From assembly GCA_902797085.1 (NCBI GenBank), contig CADBRM010000030.1, forward strand, positions 1 to 39,023: a stretch of DNA of 39,023 nt. Direction: 5' to 3'. The position numbers and the translations under genes are program-made. The stretch is from an uncultured Methanobacteriaceae archaeon. Lineage in GTDB: Archaea; Methanobacteriota; Methanobacteria; Methanobacteriales; Methanobacteriaceae. This document shows, piece after piece, positions 16,796 to 24,807 of the stretch (within the stretch, counting starts at the first letter, position 1; each line of letters begins with the position of its first letter). The notes under the pieces were generated by a model, which ran no database searches, had not been told where the DNA came from, and saw nothing but the letters and a program-made list of their open reading frames with translations.

Positions 16796-17302
16796 ATGTA
16801 TTCAGAAATAACCAATGACAGGGTAATTGTCAAACATGAACATGCACATAACTTATACAATAAACGTTATTATGGAAATTTAACAGATTCGGGTCTTGAA
16901 TTATCCTTTATTGAAGCATTATATTTGCTTGAAAAAGATAAAATTGAAATATATGACAATGATGAAGGGATTATGCGTATTGAGGATATGACCAACATTA
17001 TAAGAAAAAAACAAATATTTTCCCATTATCTTGTATATAAAGATCTTCGTACCAGAGGTTACATAGTAAAAACCGGTTTTAAATACGGTAGTGACTTTAG
17101 GATTTATGAAAGAGGCCATGCACCCGGTGATGGCCACTCTAATTTTCTTGTGAAAATATTATCAGAAGAGCAGGAAATCAAAGTAAGAGACTTCTCCAGT
17201 TACGTTAGAGTTGCTCATGGTGTACGAAAAACGTTACTACTTGCAGTAGTTGACGACGAATATGACATTACATATTATAATGTTGAATGGACAAGACCAT
17301 AA
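16796..17302 (+). CDS. endA: tRNA-intron endonuclease EndA
   Basis: Cleaves bulge-helix-bulge introns from archaeal pre-tRNA, giving the 2',3'-cyclic phosphate and 5'-OH ends that RtcB joins. The 168 residues correspond to the homotetrameric type. The catalytic triad is visible as Tyr in DFRIYERG (about 104), His in GDGHSNFLV (about 114) and Lys in GVRKTLLLAVVDD (about 144). The N-terminal domain contains LSFIEALYLLEKDKI. It starts 18 bp after the TIM-barrel gene and ends 23 bp before trpS, so these are probably one operon. The ribosome site is weak (GGGTTGTG far upstream). Confidence 0.95.
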   Translation: MYSEITNDRVIVKHEHAHNLYNKRYYGNLTDSGLELSFIEALYLLEKDKIEIYDNDEGIMRIEDMTNIIRKKQIFSHYLVYKDLRTRGYIVKTGFKYGSDFRIYERGHAPGDGHSNFLVKILSEEQEIKVRDFSSYVRVAHGVRKTLLLAVVDDEYDITYYNVEWTRP

Positions 17303-17325
17303 AAAAGAAATAGGGAGTTGATTAT

Positions 17326-18423
17326 ATGGACATGATAGATCCATGGGGTTCTTCAATTATAGATTATGAAAAATTAACAGAACAGTTTGGTATTAAAGCA
17401 TTTAAGGATGTTGTGAATGACATTCCAAACCCTAGTAAACTGATGACCAGAGGAATTATCTTCGGTCAAAGAGATTACAATAAAATTACGGACGCATTAA
17501 AAAACGGCAAGGAATTTGCCACCATGACCGGTATGATGCCTAGTGGGCGTATGCATATAGGTCATAAAATGGTAGTGGACCAATTAAAATGGTATCAGCA
17601 GCAAGGTTCGGACATTTATCTTTCTATTGCGGACATGGAAGCATATGCTGCACGTGGTATTTCTAAAGAAAAGTCAAGAGAGTTGGCACTGAAAGAGTAT
17701 ATAGAAAACTATATTGCACTCGGACTTGATGTTACCAAAGATAACTTTCACCTGTATCTTCAGTCTGAAAATGATGATGTGAAGAATCTTGCATATTTAA
17801 TTGGAAAAAAAGTAACGTTCAGCCAGATGAGAAGTATTTACGGTTTTGACAACAGTACCAATATCGCCCATATTTACACACCATTATTCCAGGTTGCCGA
17901 TATTCTTCATCCGCAATTAGAAAAGTATGGAGGACCAAAACCTGTCATAGTACCTGTAGGACCAGATCAGGACCCGCACATCAGACTAACCAGGGATCTG
18001 GCAGCAAAATATAATGAAGAATATGGCTTCATTGAACCTTCCGCCACATTCCACAGATTTATGACAGGACTTACCGGTGAAAAGATGAGCAGCAGCAAGC
18101 CAAAAACTGCAATTTATCTTACCGATTCAATAAAAGATGCCACCAAAAAGGTTAAAAGTGCAAAGACAGGTGGACGTGACAGCCTTAAAGAACAGAAAAA
18201 ACTTGGTGGAGAGCCTGATAAATGTTCCATCTATGAATTACTTGTATACCACCTGGTCGATGACGATAAACAATTGGAGGATATAAGAAACAAATGTTTA
18301 TCCGGTGAAATTCTTTGCGGTAACTGTAAACAATGTGCTACTGAACTCTTAACGGAAATGTTTGAAGAACTCGATTCTAAACGTGAGGAAGCACATGATA
18401 TTGCTAAAAACTTACTTAAATAA
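17326..18423 (+). CDS. trpS: Tryptophanyl-tRNA synthetase (archaeal/eukaryal type)
   Basis: Class I synthetase charging tRNA-Trp. In 365 residues it shows the N-terminal DPWGSSIIDYEKL segment typical of archaeal and eukaryal enzymes, the HIGH box as GRMHIGHKM (about 75-83), PVGPDQDPHIRLTRD (about 207-221) and the KMSKS loop as GEKMSSSKP (about 249-257). A C-terminal CGNCKQC cluster (about 332-338) may hold a metal. The ATG has GGGAGTTGAT upstream. The preceding genes are closely spaced, and a longer gap with T-runs after the stop marks the operon end. Confidence 0.96.
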   Translation: MDMIDPWGSSIIDYEKLTEQFGIKAFKDVVNDIPNPSKLMTRGIIFGQRDYNKITDALKNGKEFATMTGMMPSGRMHIGHKMVVDQLKWYQQQGSDIYLSIADMEAYAARGISKEKSRELALKEYIENYIALGLDVTKDNFHLYLQSENDDVKNLAYLIGKKVTFSQMRSIYGFDNSTNIAHIYTPLFQVADILHPQLEKYGGPKPVIVPVGPDQDPHIRLTRDLAAKYNEEYGFIEPSATFHRFMTGLTGEKMSSSKPKTAIYLTDSIKDATKKVKSAKTGGRDSLKEQKKLGGEPDKCSIYELLVYHLVDDDKQLEDIRNKCLSGEILCGNCKQCATELLTEMFEELDSKREEAHDIAKNLLK

Positions 18424-18587
18424 GTTTTTACCTAAACTCCTTTTAATACTAATAATTTTTTCTTAAAAACTAAATCTTAAATATTATTTTAAATATAAAA
18501 ATAACTATAATTAGATAAATAAAAGATTTTAGTTAAAATTAAATTAAATATATCTAAATTACTCTTAAAAAAAATGGAGTGTTTTTT

Positions 18588-20195
18588 ATGGCCGAAGAAT
18601 TAGAAGAAATATGGACTAATTATGATAGACAAACTGTATTTAACTATGTGGAAACCAGGTTACACCACTATTTATTTACAAAAATCTTTAAAGACGAAGC
18701 AGAAATTATGAGCAAAATCATTGAAATTAACGTAAACCAATTACTTAGTTTCAAATATAATTATTTCTTAAACATTCCTGAAACACAAGAAATAATCAAT
18801 GATTTTGATAAATTTAAAGGAATACTCGAAGGCAAAGATTTAAGAGAAGCTCCATATTCTGATGTTGTAAAATTAGTTAAATATGTATTTGAAAACGTCA
18901 GAGATGCTGATGTAGGAAACATCAACAACAAGAACTTTGATGCCGATAAACTTGAAGCAATCAACAAAAACCTGCTAGAAAATAAGAAGAAAATCACAGA
19001 ACTACTTAAAGACGATATATTCAGTAGTGTTGAAACTCCGGACATCATTGACATTTACTTATTAGAAACTGCATGTAAGAATACCGATGAAGAGTTCAAC
19101 CTTGCAAGATCATATGAAGTATTCGATGAACTGTTTGTATTCCCAAGTAAAATTGAGTTATACAACACAATCACAAAAGAAATTCTTGTTGCTATGAGTA
19201 ACGATAAAATCTTTGAATTGTACGTATTACTCAACACACTTGAAGTTCTTGAAACAACACACGGTACCATCACCTTTAAAAAAGCAGGTGTACCTGAACT
19301 TGCCCAATATTACTACCAAGTTGAAGAAAACAGTATGGAACACACCACACAAATGGAAATTTTCTTCCACGACCTACCTGAAGAGTTATCTGCAAAATTC
19401 AAACCGTTACTCAAATATCCATACATATGTCTACGTATGACCAACTCCGTTAAGGCACAAAACCTTACACGTATAAGTTACTTACTGCTTGAAATTGAAA
19501 GAATCACCGACAACCAAATCAAATACAAATGTAAAGCAACCGAAGATATACGTAACATTCTTGTTGTATGGGATCACGCATTATTCAACGATGAAAAATC
19601 ACACATCAAAGTTCTTGACTACAAAACATTACAAATGGGTCTTAACAAATCATTCGGTAACATATTCAAATTCCCTAACCTCGATAATGTTGACATTATT
19701 CTTGAATACTTACCATACTTTGAAGACACCAGCAACGAATTCATGAAAGTTGAGGGTGGTCAAAGAATCTATGATGATGAGGCTGACTTCTTCAAAGACG
19801 ATCTTTATCAAGAAAACATTTACAAAACATTCGATAACCTTAAGGACTGGGAAGAAAAAGGTTGGAACTATATTAACAACCACGAGCTAATCAAAAGACT
19901 TGACCTTTTAACTATTCAAAAAATCATTTATCTCATAATGCAAAAAGAAAACACCAGACCTGGATTCTTAGGAAAACTGATGAATGACGGAACAGTACTT
20001 ACAATCCTACAAAGATTGAAAGAAATCAGAGACATAAACAAAAGTGAGATTACAGATTTATACTCACCATATGCAAAACTTAAATGTTGTCCTATACACG
20101 ACCCTGACTTCTACGCCGAAAAAGAAAAAGAAATGAACGGTCTTGTATCAAGACAATCCGAAGAGTTCTCTGAAGATGAACTGAATGTTAAATAA
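18588..20195 (+). CDS. Large hypothetical protein (535 aa)
   Basis: I do not recognise this family. It is a soluble, acidic, mainly helical protein with no signal peptide or membrane segment. Features include repeated Leu/Glu/Asp/Lys helices in the first 180 residues, a central mixed region, a segment RPGFLGKLMNDGTVLTIL near residue 455, a short CCPIHDPDF (about 505-513) that might bind metal, and a charged tail. I chose the ATG at 18588 with GGAG eight bases upstream; a GTG three codons earlier overlaps that site. It has its own upstream A+T-rich region with a TATA-like AAATATATC at 18546-18554, and about 460 bp without genes follows. Codon use looks ordinary, with many C-ending Asn/Asp/Lys-rich stretches. 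Confidence 0.85.
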   Translation: MAEELEEIWTNYDRQTVFNYVETRLHHYLFTKIFKDEAEIMSKIIEINVNQLLSFKYNYFLNIPETQEIINDFDKFKGILEGKDLREAPYSDVVKLVKYVFENVRDADVGNINNKNFDADKLEAINKNLLENKKKITELLKDDIFSSVETPDIIDIYLLETACKNTDEEFNLARSYEVFDELFVFPSKIELYNTITKEILVAMSNDKIFELYVLLNTLEVLETTHGTITFKKAGVPELAQYYYQVEENSMEHTTQMEIFFHDLPEELSAKFKPLLKYPYICLRMTNSVKAQNLTRISYLLLEIERITDNQIKYKCKATEDIRNILVVWDHALFNDEKSHIKVLDYKTLQMGLNKSFGNIFKFPNLDNVDIILEYLPYFEDTSNEFMKVEGGQRIYDDEADFFKDDLYQENIYKTFDNLKDWEEKGWNYINNHELIKRLDLLTIQKIIYLIMQKENTRPGFLGKLMNDGTVLTILQRLKEIRDINKSEITDLYSPYAKLKCCPIHDPDFYAEKEKEMNGLVSRQSEEFSEDELNVK

Positions 20196-20655
20196 GTTTT
20201 TTAACTTTTCACCTCCCTATTTTTTTTACTATTGTCATTAGAGATTATCACGTTATTTGCAATACCCAAAATGACAACAAATTATTACAAATTTTTTATT
20301 TATATTTATACCCTGTATTTAATTATTACAATTATCCTCCCATAATATCATTCAGTAATACCAAAAAATCAATTAATAATTATTTCTAAAATCAACACTT
20401 AATTTTTATAATAAATAACCCCTAAAAAACATTTTTTTTATAAAATAATTTATATAATAAAAAGAATATAATAACTAATAGACTTCATAATAAGAAATAA
20501 AAAAGTATTACAAAATATATGATATAAAAACAATTAATTTTATTTTTAATTTTTAATCATAAAATATTGATTAAATATCTATTATTTTTTTGTACTATTT
20601 TTTAATACTATTAGTTACATAATTAGTATTTAGTTAAAAATAAGGAGATTGTATT
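20196..20655. other. Gene-free A+T-rich stretch
   Basis: About 460 bp. It starts with T-runs (20221-20227) that would terminate the upstream gene and ends in the promoter region of the transporter gene. I see no open frame with a ribosome site, no tRNA and no strong inverted repeat. Confidence 0.5.
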
Positions 20656-21450
20656 TTGGTAGGTATTAACGAATTACAAAAACAGGAACTGCTGTCAAAT
20701 CAAAATAGTATCTTACACAACATTGATAGTAGAATCAAATTAATCGTTCTGATATTGATAATTTTATTCGCAGTTACTTCATCCAATTATCTTGTGTTTT
20801 TGACATTAGAAATATATCTGCTTCTGTTGATTTGGATTAGCAGAATATCCATGAAAGATGCCTTGATAAGAGTCCTGTTAATATTACCTTTCGGGTTTTT
20901 TATTGCAATATTCCAACCGTTTATCCAACCTGGTGATATTCTATACACATTGCCCCTTGGAATAAATGTCACGTTACAGGGGATTCTATTTGCAGAATTA
21001 TTGATTGCAAGATTGGTTATCAGCATAACCTCAATCGTGTTATTCTCTTACATAACCCCAATGAAAGATATTGCCGAAGCATTCAGAAGATTACACATGC
21101 CAAACGAATTTGCAATGATATTCTCACTGTTTGTAAGATTCATATTTTTATTCTACGATGAATTAAACTCCATCAGAAGAGCACAAGCAAGCAGAGGATT
21201 TTCACTTACAAATAACACTCCTTACCTATGGAAAATAAAACAAGTAGGTTACCTGTTCCTCATGATGTTTTTAAGAGCTTATGAACGTGGAGAAAGTGTA
21301 TACGCCAGTATGGCAAGCAGAGGATACAATTCGGAAAGTAAAATATACTATAAAAAAGATAAACTATCGGTAAACAGCATATTATACCTTGCAATACCAA
21401 TTCTAATAATGATTTCATTAACCCTGTTACAATATTTCCACATCATTTAA
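20656..21450 (+). CDS. ECF-type transporter transmembrane protein (EcfT/CbiQ family)
   Basis: Coupling membrane subunit of an energy-coupling-factor importer, linking substrate-binding and ATPase subunits. The 264 residues have five or six hydrophobic segments (about 30-46, 48-62, 68-88, 100-128, 198-212, 240-260). Two signature Ala-Arg-Gly coupling motifs appear as RRAQASRGF and YASMASRGY. The N-terminus LHNIDSRIKLIVLIL is typical of the family. The start is TTG behind AAGGAG. No ATPase or substrate-binding subunit lies next to it, so the substrate (cobalt, nickel, a vitamin) cannot be assigned and its partners must be elsewhere. Confidence 0.88.
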   Translation: MVGINELQKQELLSNQNSILHNIDSRIKLIVLILIILFAVTSSNYLVFLTLEIYLLLLIWISRISMKDALIRVLLILPFGFFIAIFQPFIQPGDILYTLPLGINVTLQGILFAELLIARLVISITSIVLFSYITPMKDIAEAFRRLHMPNEFAMIFSLFVRFIFLFYDELNSIRRAQASRGFSLTNNTPYLWKIKQVGYLFLMMFLRAYERGESVYASMASRGYNSESKIYYKKDKLSVNSILYLAIPILIMISLTLLQYFHII

Positions 21451-21633
21451 CCCCCACCTATTTTTAATAATAACCCATGCAATAATTATTTTTTTTAATA
21501 AAACACATATCATTAATAAAAACAATACTATATTAACAGATAAAAGACAAATAATATATTAATAATAATTACTGATATTTTTATACATATTTATCACGAT
21601 AATACGATTAAATAAGCACATAGGGTGAATTAA

Positions 21634-22371
21634 ATGGATTCCATAATTAAATTAGAGGACATAACAGTTAATGAATGGGAAAAAGGAAAAATTGAATTTG
21701 AAGTAACGGATGAAAACAATAATCCTGTAAACGGTAGGGTTGCAGTAAAAATTAACCATAAAACACACATCAATTCAGTAATAGAAAATGGTAAATTCTC
21801 CAAAGTAATAGATTTTAGCAATTTACACAGCCCAGAATACAGATTAGATGTAATTTATGGTGGAAATGATGAATGTGCTCCTGCTACCGAAACTGCAAAG
21901 CTTTTCATCAAAAAAGCAGAACCAATATTCATCTCAGTCAAAGATTTACAGAACGCCTGTTACAGATTAACCAAATGGATTGAAGCCAAAAAAAGAGTTC
22001 CGGGTAAAATTTTAATAAACAAACAGGAAGTTTCAATTGGTAACTTATACTACCTATTAGTTAGAGCCATAAACAATTTAAACAACAACAATAAAGATGA
22101 TTTAGAATTACAATGGGTACAATCACCTTCAGTATCAAGTGAAACAATTAATGAAAGTAAATTACTTTCCAAAGAAGAATATCTAAAAATCACCGAACAA
22201 ATAGATGCAGAATTAAATGATTTAAAAGTATGCAACAGTCATGTTGAAGTTGACGATGAAAAAATTGGTTTCATGAACTTAATTTACATATTATCAACAA
22301 TAATCACCAATAGTTCACTGGAAAACGGTTTAATATCCGGAGTATATATTAAACCTTGGAAAGAATTGTAG
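21634..22371 (+). CDS. Ig-like domain plus two pseudomurein-binding-type repeats, no signal peptide
   Basis: Residues 5 to about 92 form a bacterial Ig-like repeat of the kind found in methanogen adhesins (ITVNEWEKGKIEFEVTDENN, NPVNGRVAVKIN, YRLDVIYGGNDECAPAT). Residues about 101-152 match the pseudomurein-binding repeat pattern: ISVKDLQNACYRLTKWIEA, VPGKILINKQEVSIGNLYYLLVRAI. A second, weaker repeat follows at about 186-235 (KITEQIDAELNDLKVCNSHV, VDDEKIGFMNLIYILSTII). Such domains usually belong to large exported wall proteins, yet this 245-residue protein begins MDSIIKLEDITVN with no hydrophobic signal. GGGTGA lies seven bases before the ATG. It may be a truncated relative of an adhesin or may use another export route. 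Confidence 0.72.
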   Translation: MDSIIKLEDITVNEWEKGKIEFEVTDENNNPVNGRVAVKINHKTHINSVIENGKFSKVIDFSNLHSPEYRLDVIYGGNDECAPATETAKLFIKKAEPIFISVKDLQNACYRLTKWIEAKKRVPGKILINKQEVSIGNLYYLLVRAINNLNNNNKDDLELQWVQSPSVSSETINESKLLSKEEYLKITEQIDAELNDLKVCNSHVEVDDEKIGFMNLIYILSTIITNSSLENGLISGVYIKPWKEL

Positions 22372-22396
22372 CATTATTTTGTTACATTCTCAACAC

Positions 22397-22412
22397 TTTT
22401 TTTAAAAAAAAA
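22397..22412. terminator. Bidirectional T/A-run terminator between convergent genes
   Basis: Seven T followed by nine A lie in the 54-bp gap between two convergent genes. Each strand presents a U-run to its transcript. Confidence 0.5.
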
Positions 22413-22425
22413 TAATAGTTTAGTT

Positions 22426-22710
22426 CTATTCGAACACTTCATTTCTAGGGAGATAATCACATAAATGCATTTCTTCATTTATTGGATCAAGCTTAAAAAC
22501 TAATATTTTATCATTAACTTCCACCCATTTAAAATCCTGTAATGGTTTTTCAAAGGTATTGAATTTTTTTCTATGGTTCATCATTATACGAGCATGATTA
22601 GCCATTTCTTCAATTTTTTTAGCAAATAACGTGTATTCTCTAAAATTTACACTTTGTATTTCCTCTAATTTTTTTTCCAATTTTTTCTCCATAGTAACTT
22701 TATATGACAT
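22426..22710 (-). CDS. RelE/YoeB-type toxin-like protein without antitoxin
   Basis: A 94-residue protein that fits the RelE superfamily of ribosome-dependent mRNA interferases. A charged N-terminal helical pair (MEKKLEKKLEEIQ, FAKKIEEMANHARIMM) leads into the beta-sheet core KPLQDFKWVEVNDKILVFKL and the C-terminal strand MHLCDYLPRNEVFE, equivalent to the family's ...DYxxHDEVY end. The His of that end is replaced by Arg-Asn here. GGGGGAGAT stands four bases before the ATG. No small antitoxin gene lies on either side, which is unusual for this family. It could be a solitary toxin, a domesticated copy, or an unrelated small protein with a similar profile. Confidence 0.6.
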   Translation of the reverse strand: MSYKVTMEKKLEKKLEEIQSVNFREYTLFAKKIEEMANHARIMMNHRKKFNTFEKPLQDFKWVEVNDKILVFKLDPINEEMHLCDYLPRNEVFE

Positions 22711-23082
22711 ATCTTAATCTCCCCCTACTTCCGTAAAAAAATGTTTAATTAAAATTACAAATATGAACATTAATTTATACAATGTTTAATAAAATTTAAT
22801 AATAAATTATATTTTTATAAAATACCCATAAATCATAATTAATTAAAACATTAAACAAGTAATTTTCTTATACATATTATATACAGACAAATATAAATAG
22901 ATATGTATCAACCAAGAATTGAAAAGAATAAATTAAATTAAAAAAGAAAAAATGAATAAAAAATATTTTAGATACAATACATGAAAATAAGGGGAATATC
23001 AAAAATAATAAAAAGCAATAAAAACATAGTAATATATTATACAAAAATTATTTTAAAAATGAAATAAATGGTGTGAAATAAT
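22711..23082. other. Gene-free divergent promoter region
   Basis: About 370 bp between the RelE-like gene and the GTPase gene. It is A+T-rich with several TATA-like runs. I looked for an antitoxin-sized frame with a ribosome site on both strands and saw none. Confidence 0.45.
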
Positions 23083-24180
23083 ATGTCAGCAGCTGAAGAT
23101 AGAATTAAACAGATAGAAGAGGAAATTAAAAAGACTCAAAAAAATAAGGCAACATCACACCATATCGGTAAACTTAAAGCACAAATTGCTCAGCTTAAAG
23201 AAAAGATTGAAAAACGTAACAGTTCTTCTACAAAGGGTGAAGGGTTCTTAGTCAGAAAAAGTGGTGACTCAACAGCCGTTTTATTAGGATTCCCTTCCGT
23301 TGGTAAATCCACCATTTTAAATTATTTAACCAATGCAAATTCTAAGGTTGGAGCATATGAATTTACAACATTAGATATTGTTCCGGGTATCATGGAATAC
23401 GAAGATGCCAAGATTCAAATTTTAGATATCCCTGGTATTATCAAAGGTGCTAGTAAAGGTAAAGGTAAAGGTCGTGAAATATTATCCGCTACCAGAAATG
23501 CTGATTTAATCATTATGGTTCTGGATGTTTTCCAACCGGAACATATGGAAGTTATCCTAGAAGAAGTTAGAAATATTGGTGTACGGCCTAATGAGAAAAG
23601 ACCTGAAGTGAAAGTTTCCAAGAAGAAAATGGGTGGTTTAAACATTGTATCTACAGTTGAATTAACACATCTTGATGATAAGACCATTCATTCCATACTG
23701 AGTGAATATGGAATTCACAGTGCCGATGTTGTATTAAGAGAAGACGTTACGATTGACAGATTTATTGATGCTATGGAACCAAATCGTGCTTACATTCCAA
23801 TGACCATTGTTGTAAATAAGATAGATTTAGCCAGCCAGGAACAACTTGATGAACTTAAAAAGAAATTACCTAATGCATTGTTTGTTTCTGCAGACGATGG
23901 TATTATGATGGAAGAATTAAAAGAAAGAATATTTGTCGATCTCGATTTGATAAGGTTATATCTCAAACCTCAAGGAAAAAAAGCAGATATGGATGAACCG
24001 TTAATTATCCGTAAAGGTTCTACAATTGAAGATGTTGCACATAAGCTACACAGAGATTTCGTTAAAAATTTCAAATATGCTAAAGTATGGGGAGACTCTG
24101 TTAAATTCCCTGGTCAAAAAGTCGGATTAGAACATGTTTTATCCGATCATGACATCGTAAGAATTATTATAAAAAAATAA
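23083..24180 (+). CDS. DRG-family GTPase with TGS domain
   Basis: Archaeal member of the developmentally regulated GTP-binding (DRG/Rbg1) group of Obg-type GTPases, which act with ribosomes. In 365 residues: an N-terminal charged coiled-coil/helix-turn-helix ([15 protein letters not shown]), G1 GFPSVGKST (about 69-77), G2 around EFTTLD, G3 [18 protein letters not shown] (about 111-128), an inserted S5D2L-like region (about 155-230), G4 VNKID (about 245-249), G5 FVSADDG, and a C-terminal TGS domain from about 290 ([20 protein letters not shown]). GGTGTGA precedes the ATG. It is transcribed alone. Confidence 0.93.
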   Translation: MSAAEDRIKQIEEEIKKTQKNKATSHHIGKLKAQIAQLKEKIEKRNSSSTKGEGFLVRKSGDSTAVLLGFPSVGKSTILNYLTNANSKVGAYEFTTLDIVPGIMEYEDAKIQILDIPGIIKGASKGKGKGREILSATRNADLIIMVLDVFQPEHMEVILEEVRNIGVRPNEKRPEVKVSKKKMGGLNIVSTVELTHLDDKTIHSILSEYGIHSADVVLREDVTIDRFIDAMEPNRAYIPMTIVVNKIDLASQEQLDELKKKLPNALFVSADDGIMMEELKERIFVDLDLIRLYLKPQGKKADMDEPLIIRKGSTIEDVAHKLHRDFVKNFKYAKVWGDSVKFPGQKVGLEHVLSDHDIVRIIIKK

Positions 24181-24244
24181 TATTTTTCCAATACAAGAAA
24201 AATTTAATGAATTTAATGTAAAATTTAACAAATTTTGAACATAG

Positions 24245-24253
24245 TATATATTA
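24245..24253 (+). promoter_or_regulatory. TATA box of small RNA candidate 1
   Basis: TATATATTA is centred about 22 bp upstream of the conserved block that begins at 24271. The equivalent element stands in nearly the same place in the second copy. Confidence 0.55.
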
Positions 24254-24270
24254 AAGATTGACACAACTAT

Positions 24271-24361
24271 TAATTGTACCCACAGAACAAATTTATTTTT
24301 ATTGTGATAATACATATAATTTCTATATACAAATTATATAGATTCACAGTTATCTTTTTTT
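24271..24361 (+). ncRNA. Small structured RNA candidate, copy 1 of 2
   Basis: No protein frame with a ribosome site is present. The predicted RNA starts with the 14-nt block TAATTGTACCCACA (24271-24284), shared exactly with copy 2. About 16 nt later is a hairpin: outer stem ATTGTGA (24301-24307) with TCACAGT (24344-24350), inner stem ATATAATTT (24314-24322) with AAATTATAT (24331-24339), and an 8-nt loop. A T-run (24355-24361) follows as terminator. The inner stem differs in sequence from copy 2 yet still pairs, which is covariation supporting an RNA. It does not show C/D or H/ACA guide boxes. Its function is unknown. Confidence 0.6.
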
Positions 24362-24366
24362 GAATT

Positions 24367-24428
24367 TTATTTCCTGCAGATTATTCTTTAAATTACCAAC
24401 ATATTCCAGAATCTTGCAGGGGAAATAA
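24367..24428. repeat. Long imperfect inverted repeat between the two small RNAs
   Basis: Arm 1 (24367-24387) begins TTATTTCCTGCAG and arm 2 (24408-24428) ends TGCAGGGGAAATAA. They pair over TTATTTCC/GGAAATAA, then TGCA/TGCA after a 2-base bulge, then GAT and TCT segments, around a 20-base loop. It could be a processing or termination hairpin, a third RNA, or a regulatory site. Confidence 0.5.
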
Positions 24429-24502
24429 TTTGGTTCGTCAATATACAAACTTTTAAAATCATATTCCAAAATTTAAGAGAACTTTAACAGAATACAGCTA
24501 AG

Positions 24503-24511
24503 TATATATAA
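24503..24511 (+). promoter_or_regulatory. TATA box of small RNA candidate 2
   Basis: TATATATAA is centred about 24 bp before the conserved block at 24531. An A/C-rich stretch upstream could hold a TFB-recognition element. Confidence 0.55.
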
Positions 24512-24530
24512 GACTCTTAATACAAAGAAC

Positions 24531-24618
24531 TAATTGTACCCACAAACACATATAATTATTTAAATTGTGATGTGAATGCCTTTTTATTCACTAGTCACAG
24601 TTATTTATTTTTCTTTTT
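24531..24618 (+). ncRNA. Small structured RNA candidate, copy 2 of 2
   Basis: Second copy exactly 260 bp right of the first. It begins with TAATTGTACCCACA (24531-24544). The hairpin has outer stem AATTGTGA (24563-24570) with TCACAGTT (24595-24602, one G-U pair), inner stem GTGAAT (24572-24577) with ATTCAC (24586-24591), an 8-nt loop and an asymmetric 1/3-nt internal loop. A U-rich end, TTATTTATTTTTCTTTTT, follows. In both copies the 3' strand ACAGTTA could instead pair with the 5' TAATTGT, so two folds compete. The downstream 190 bp to the next gene hold nothing I can identify. Confidence 0.6.
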
Positions 24619-24807
24619 AAGGGACTTTTTTTATAGAATTTAAATAATATTAATAAATTATAAAGCAATTATTAATAATTTTTTGATAGTATTTATTATG
24701 TAATAAAAACAATAATAATATATACAACATTAAGTATTAATAAAAAAAATATAATTAATGTTGTTAAGTTTCTACTAAAATCATTTTCATATCACGTGAA
24801 ACGGGAA

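Noticed and set aside
24271-24361. H/ACA guide RNA interpretation (ACA near the 3' end)
   Set aside because: The ACA is buried in the conserved stem in both copies and there is no pseudouridylation pocket-like internal loop at the right distance.
24531-24618. C/D-box guide RNA interpretation of the small RNA (GTGATGT resembles box C)
   Set aside because: No CUGA box D is present and the element falls inside the stem. Copy 1 lacks the match.
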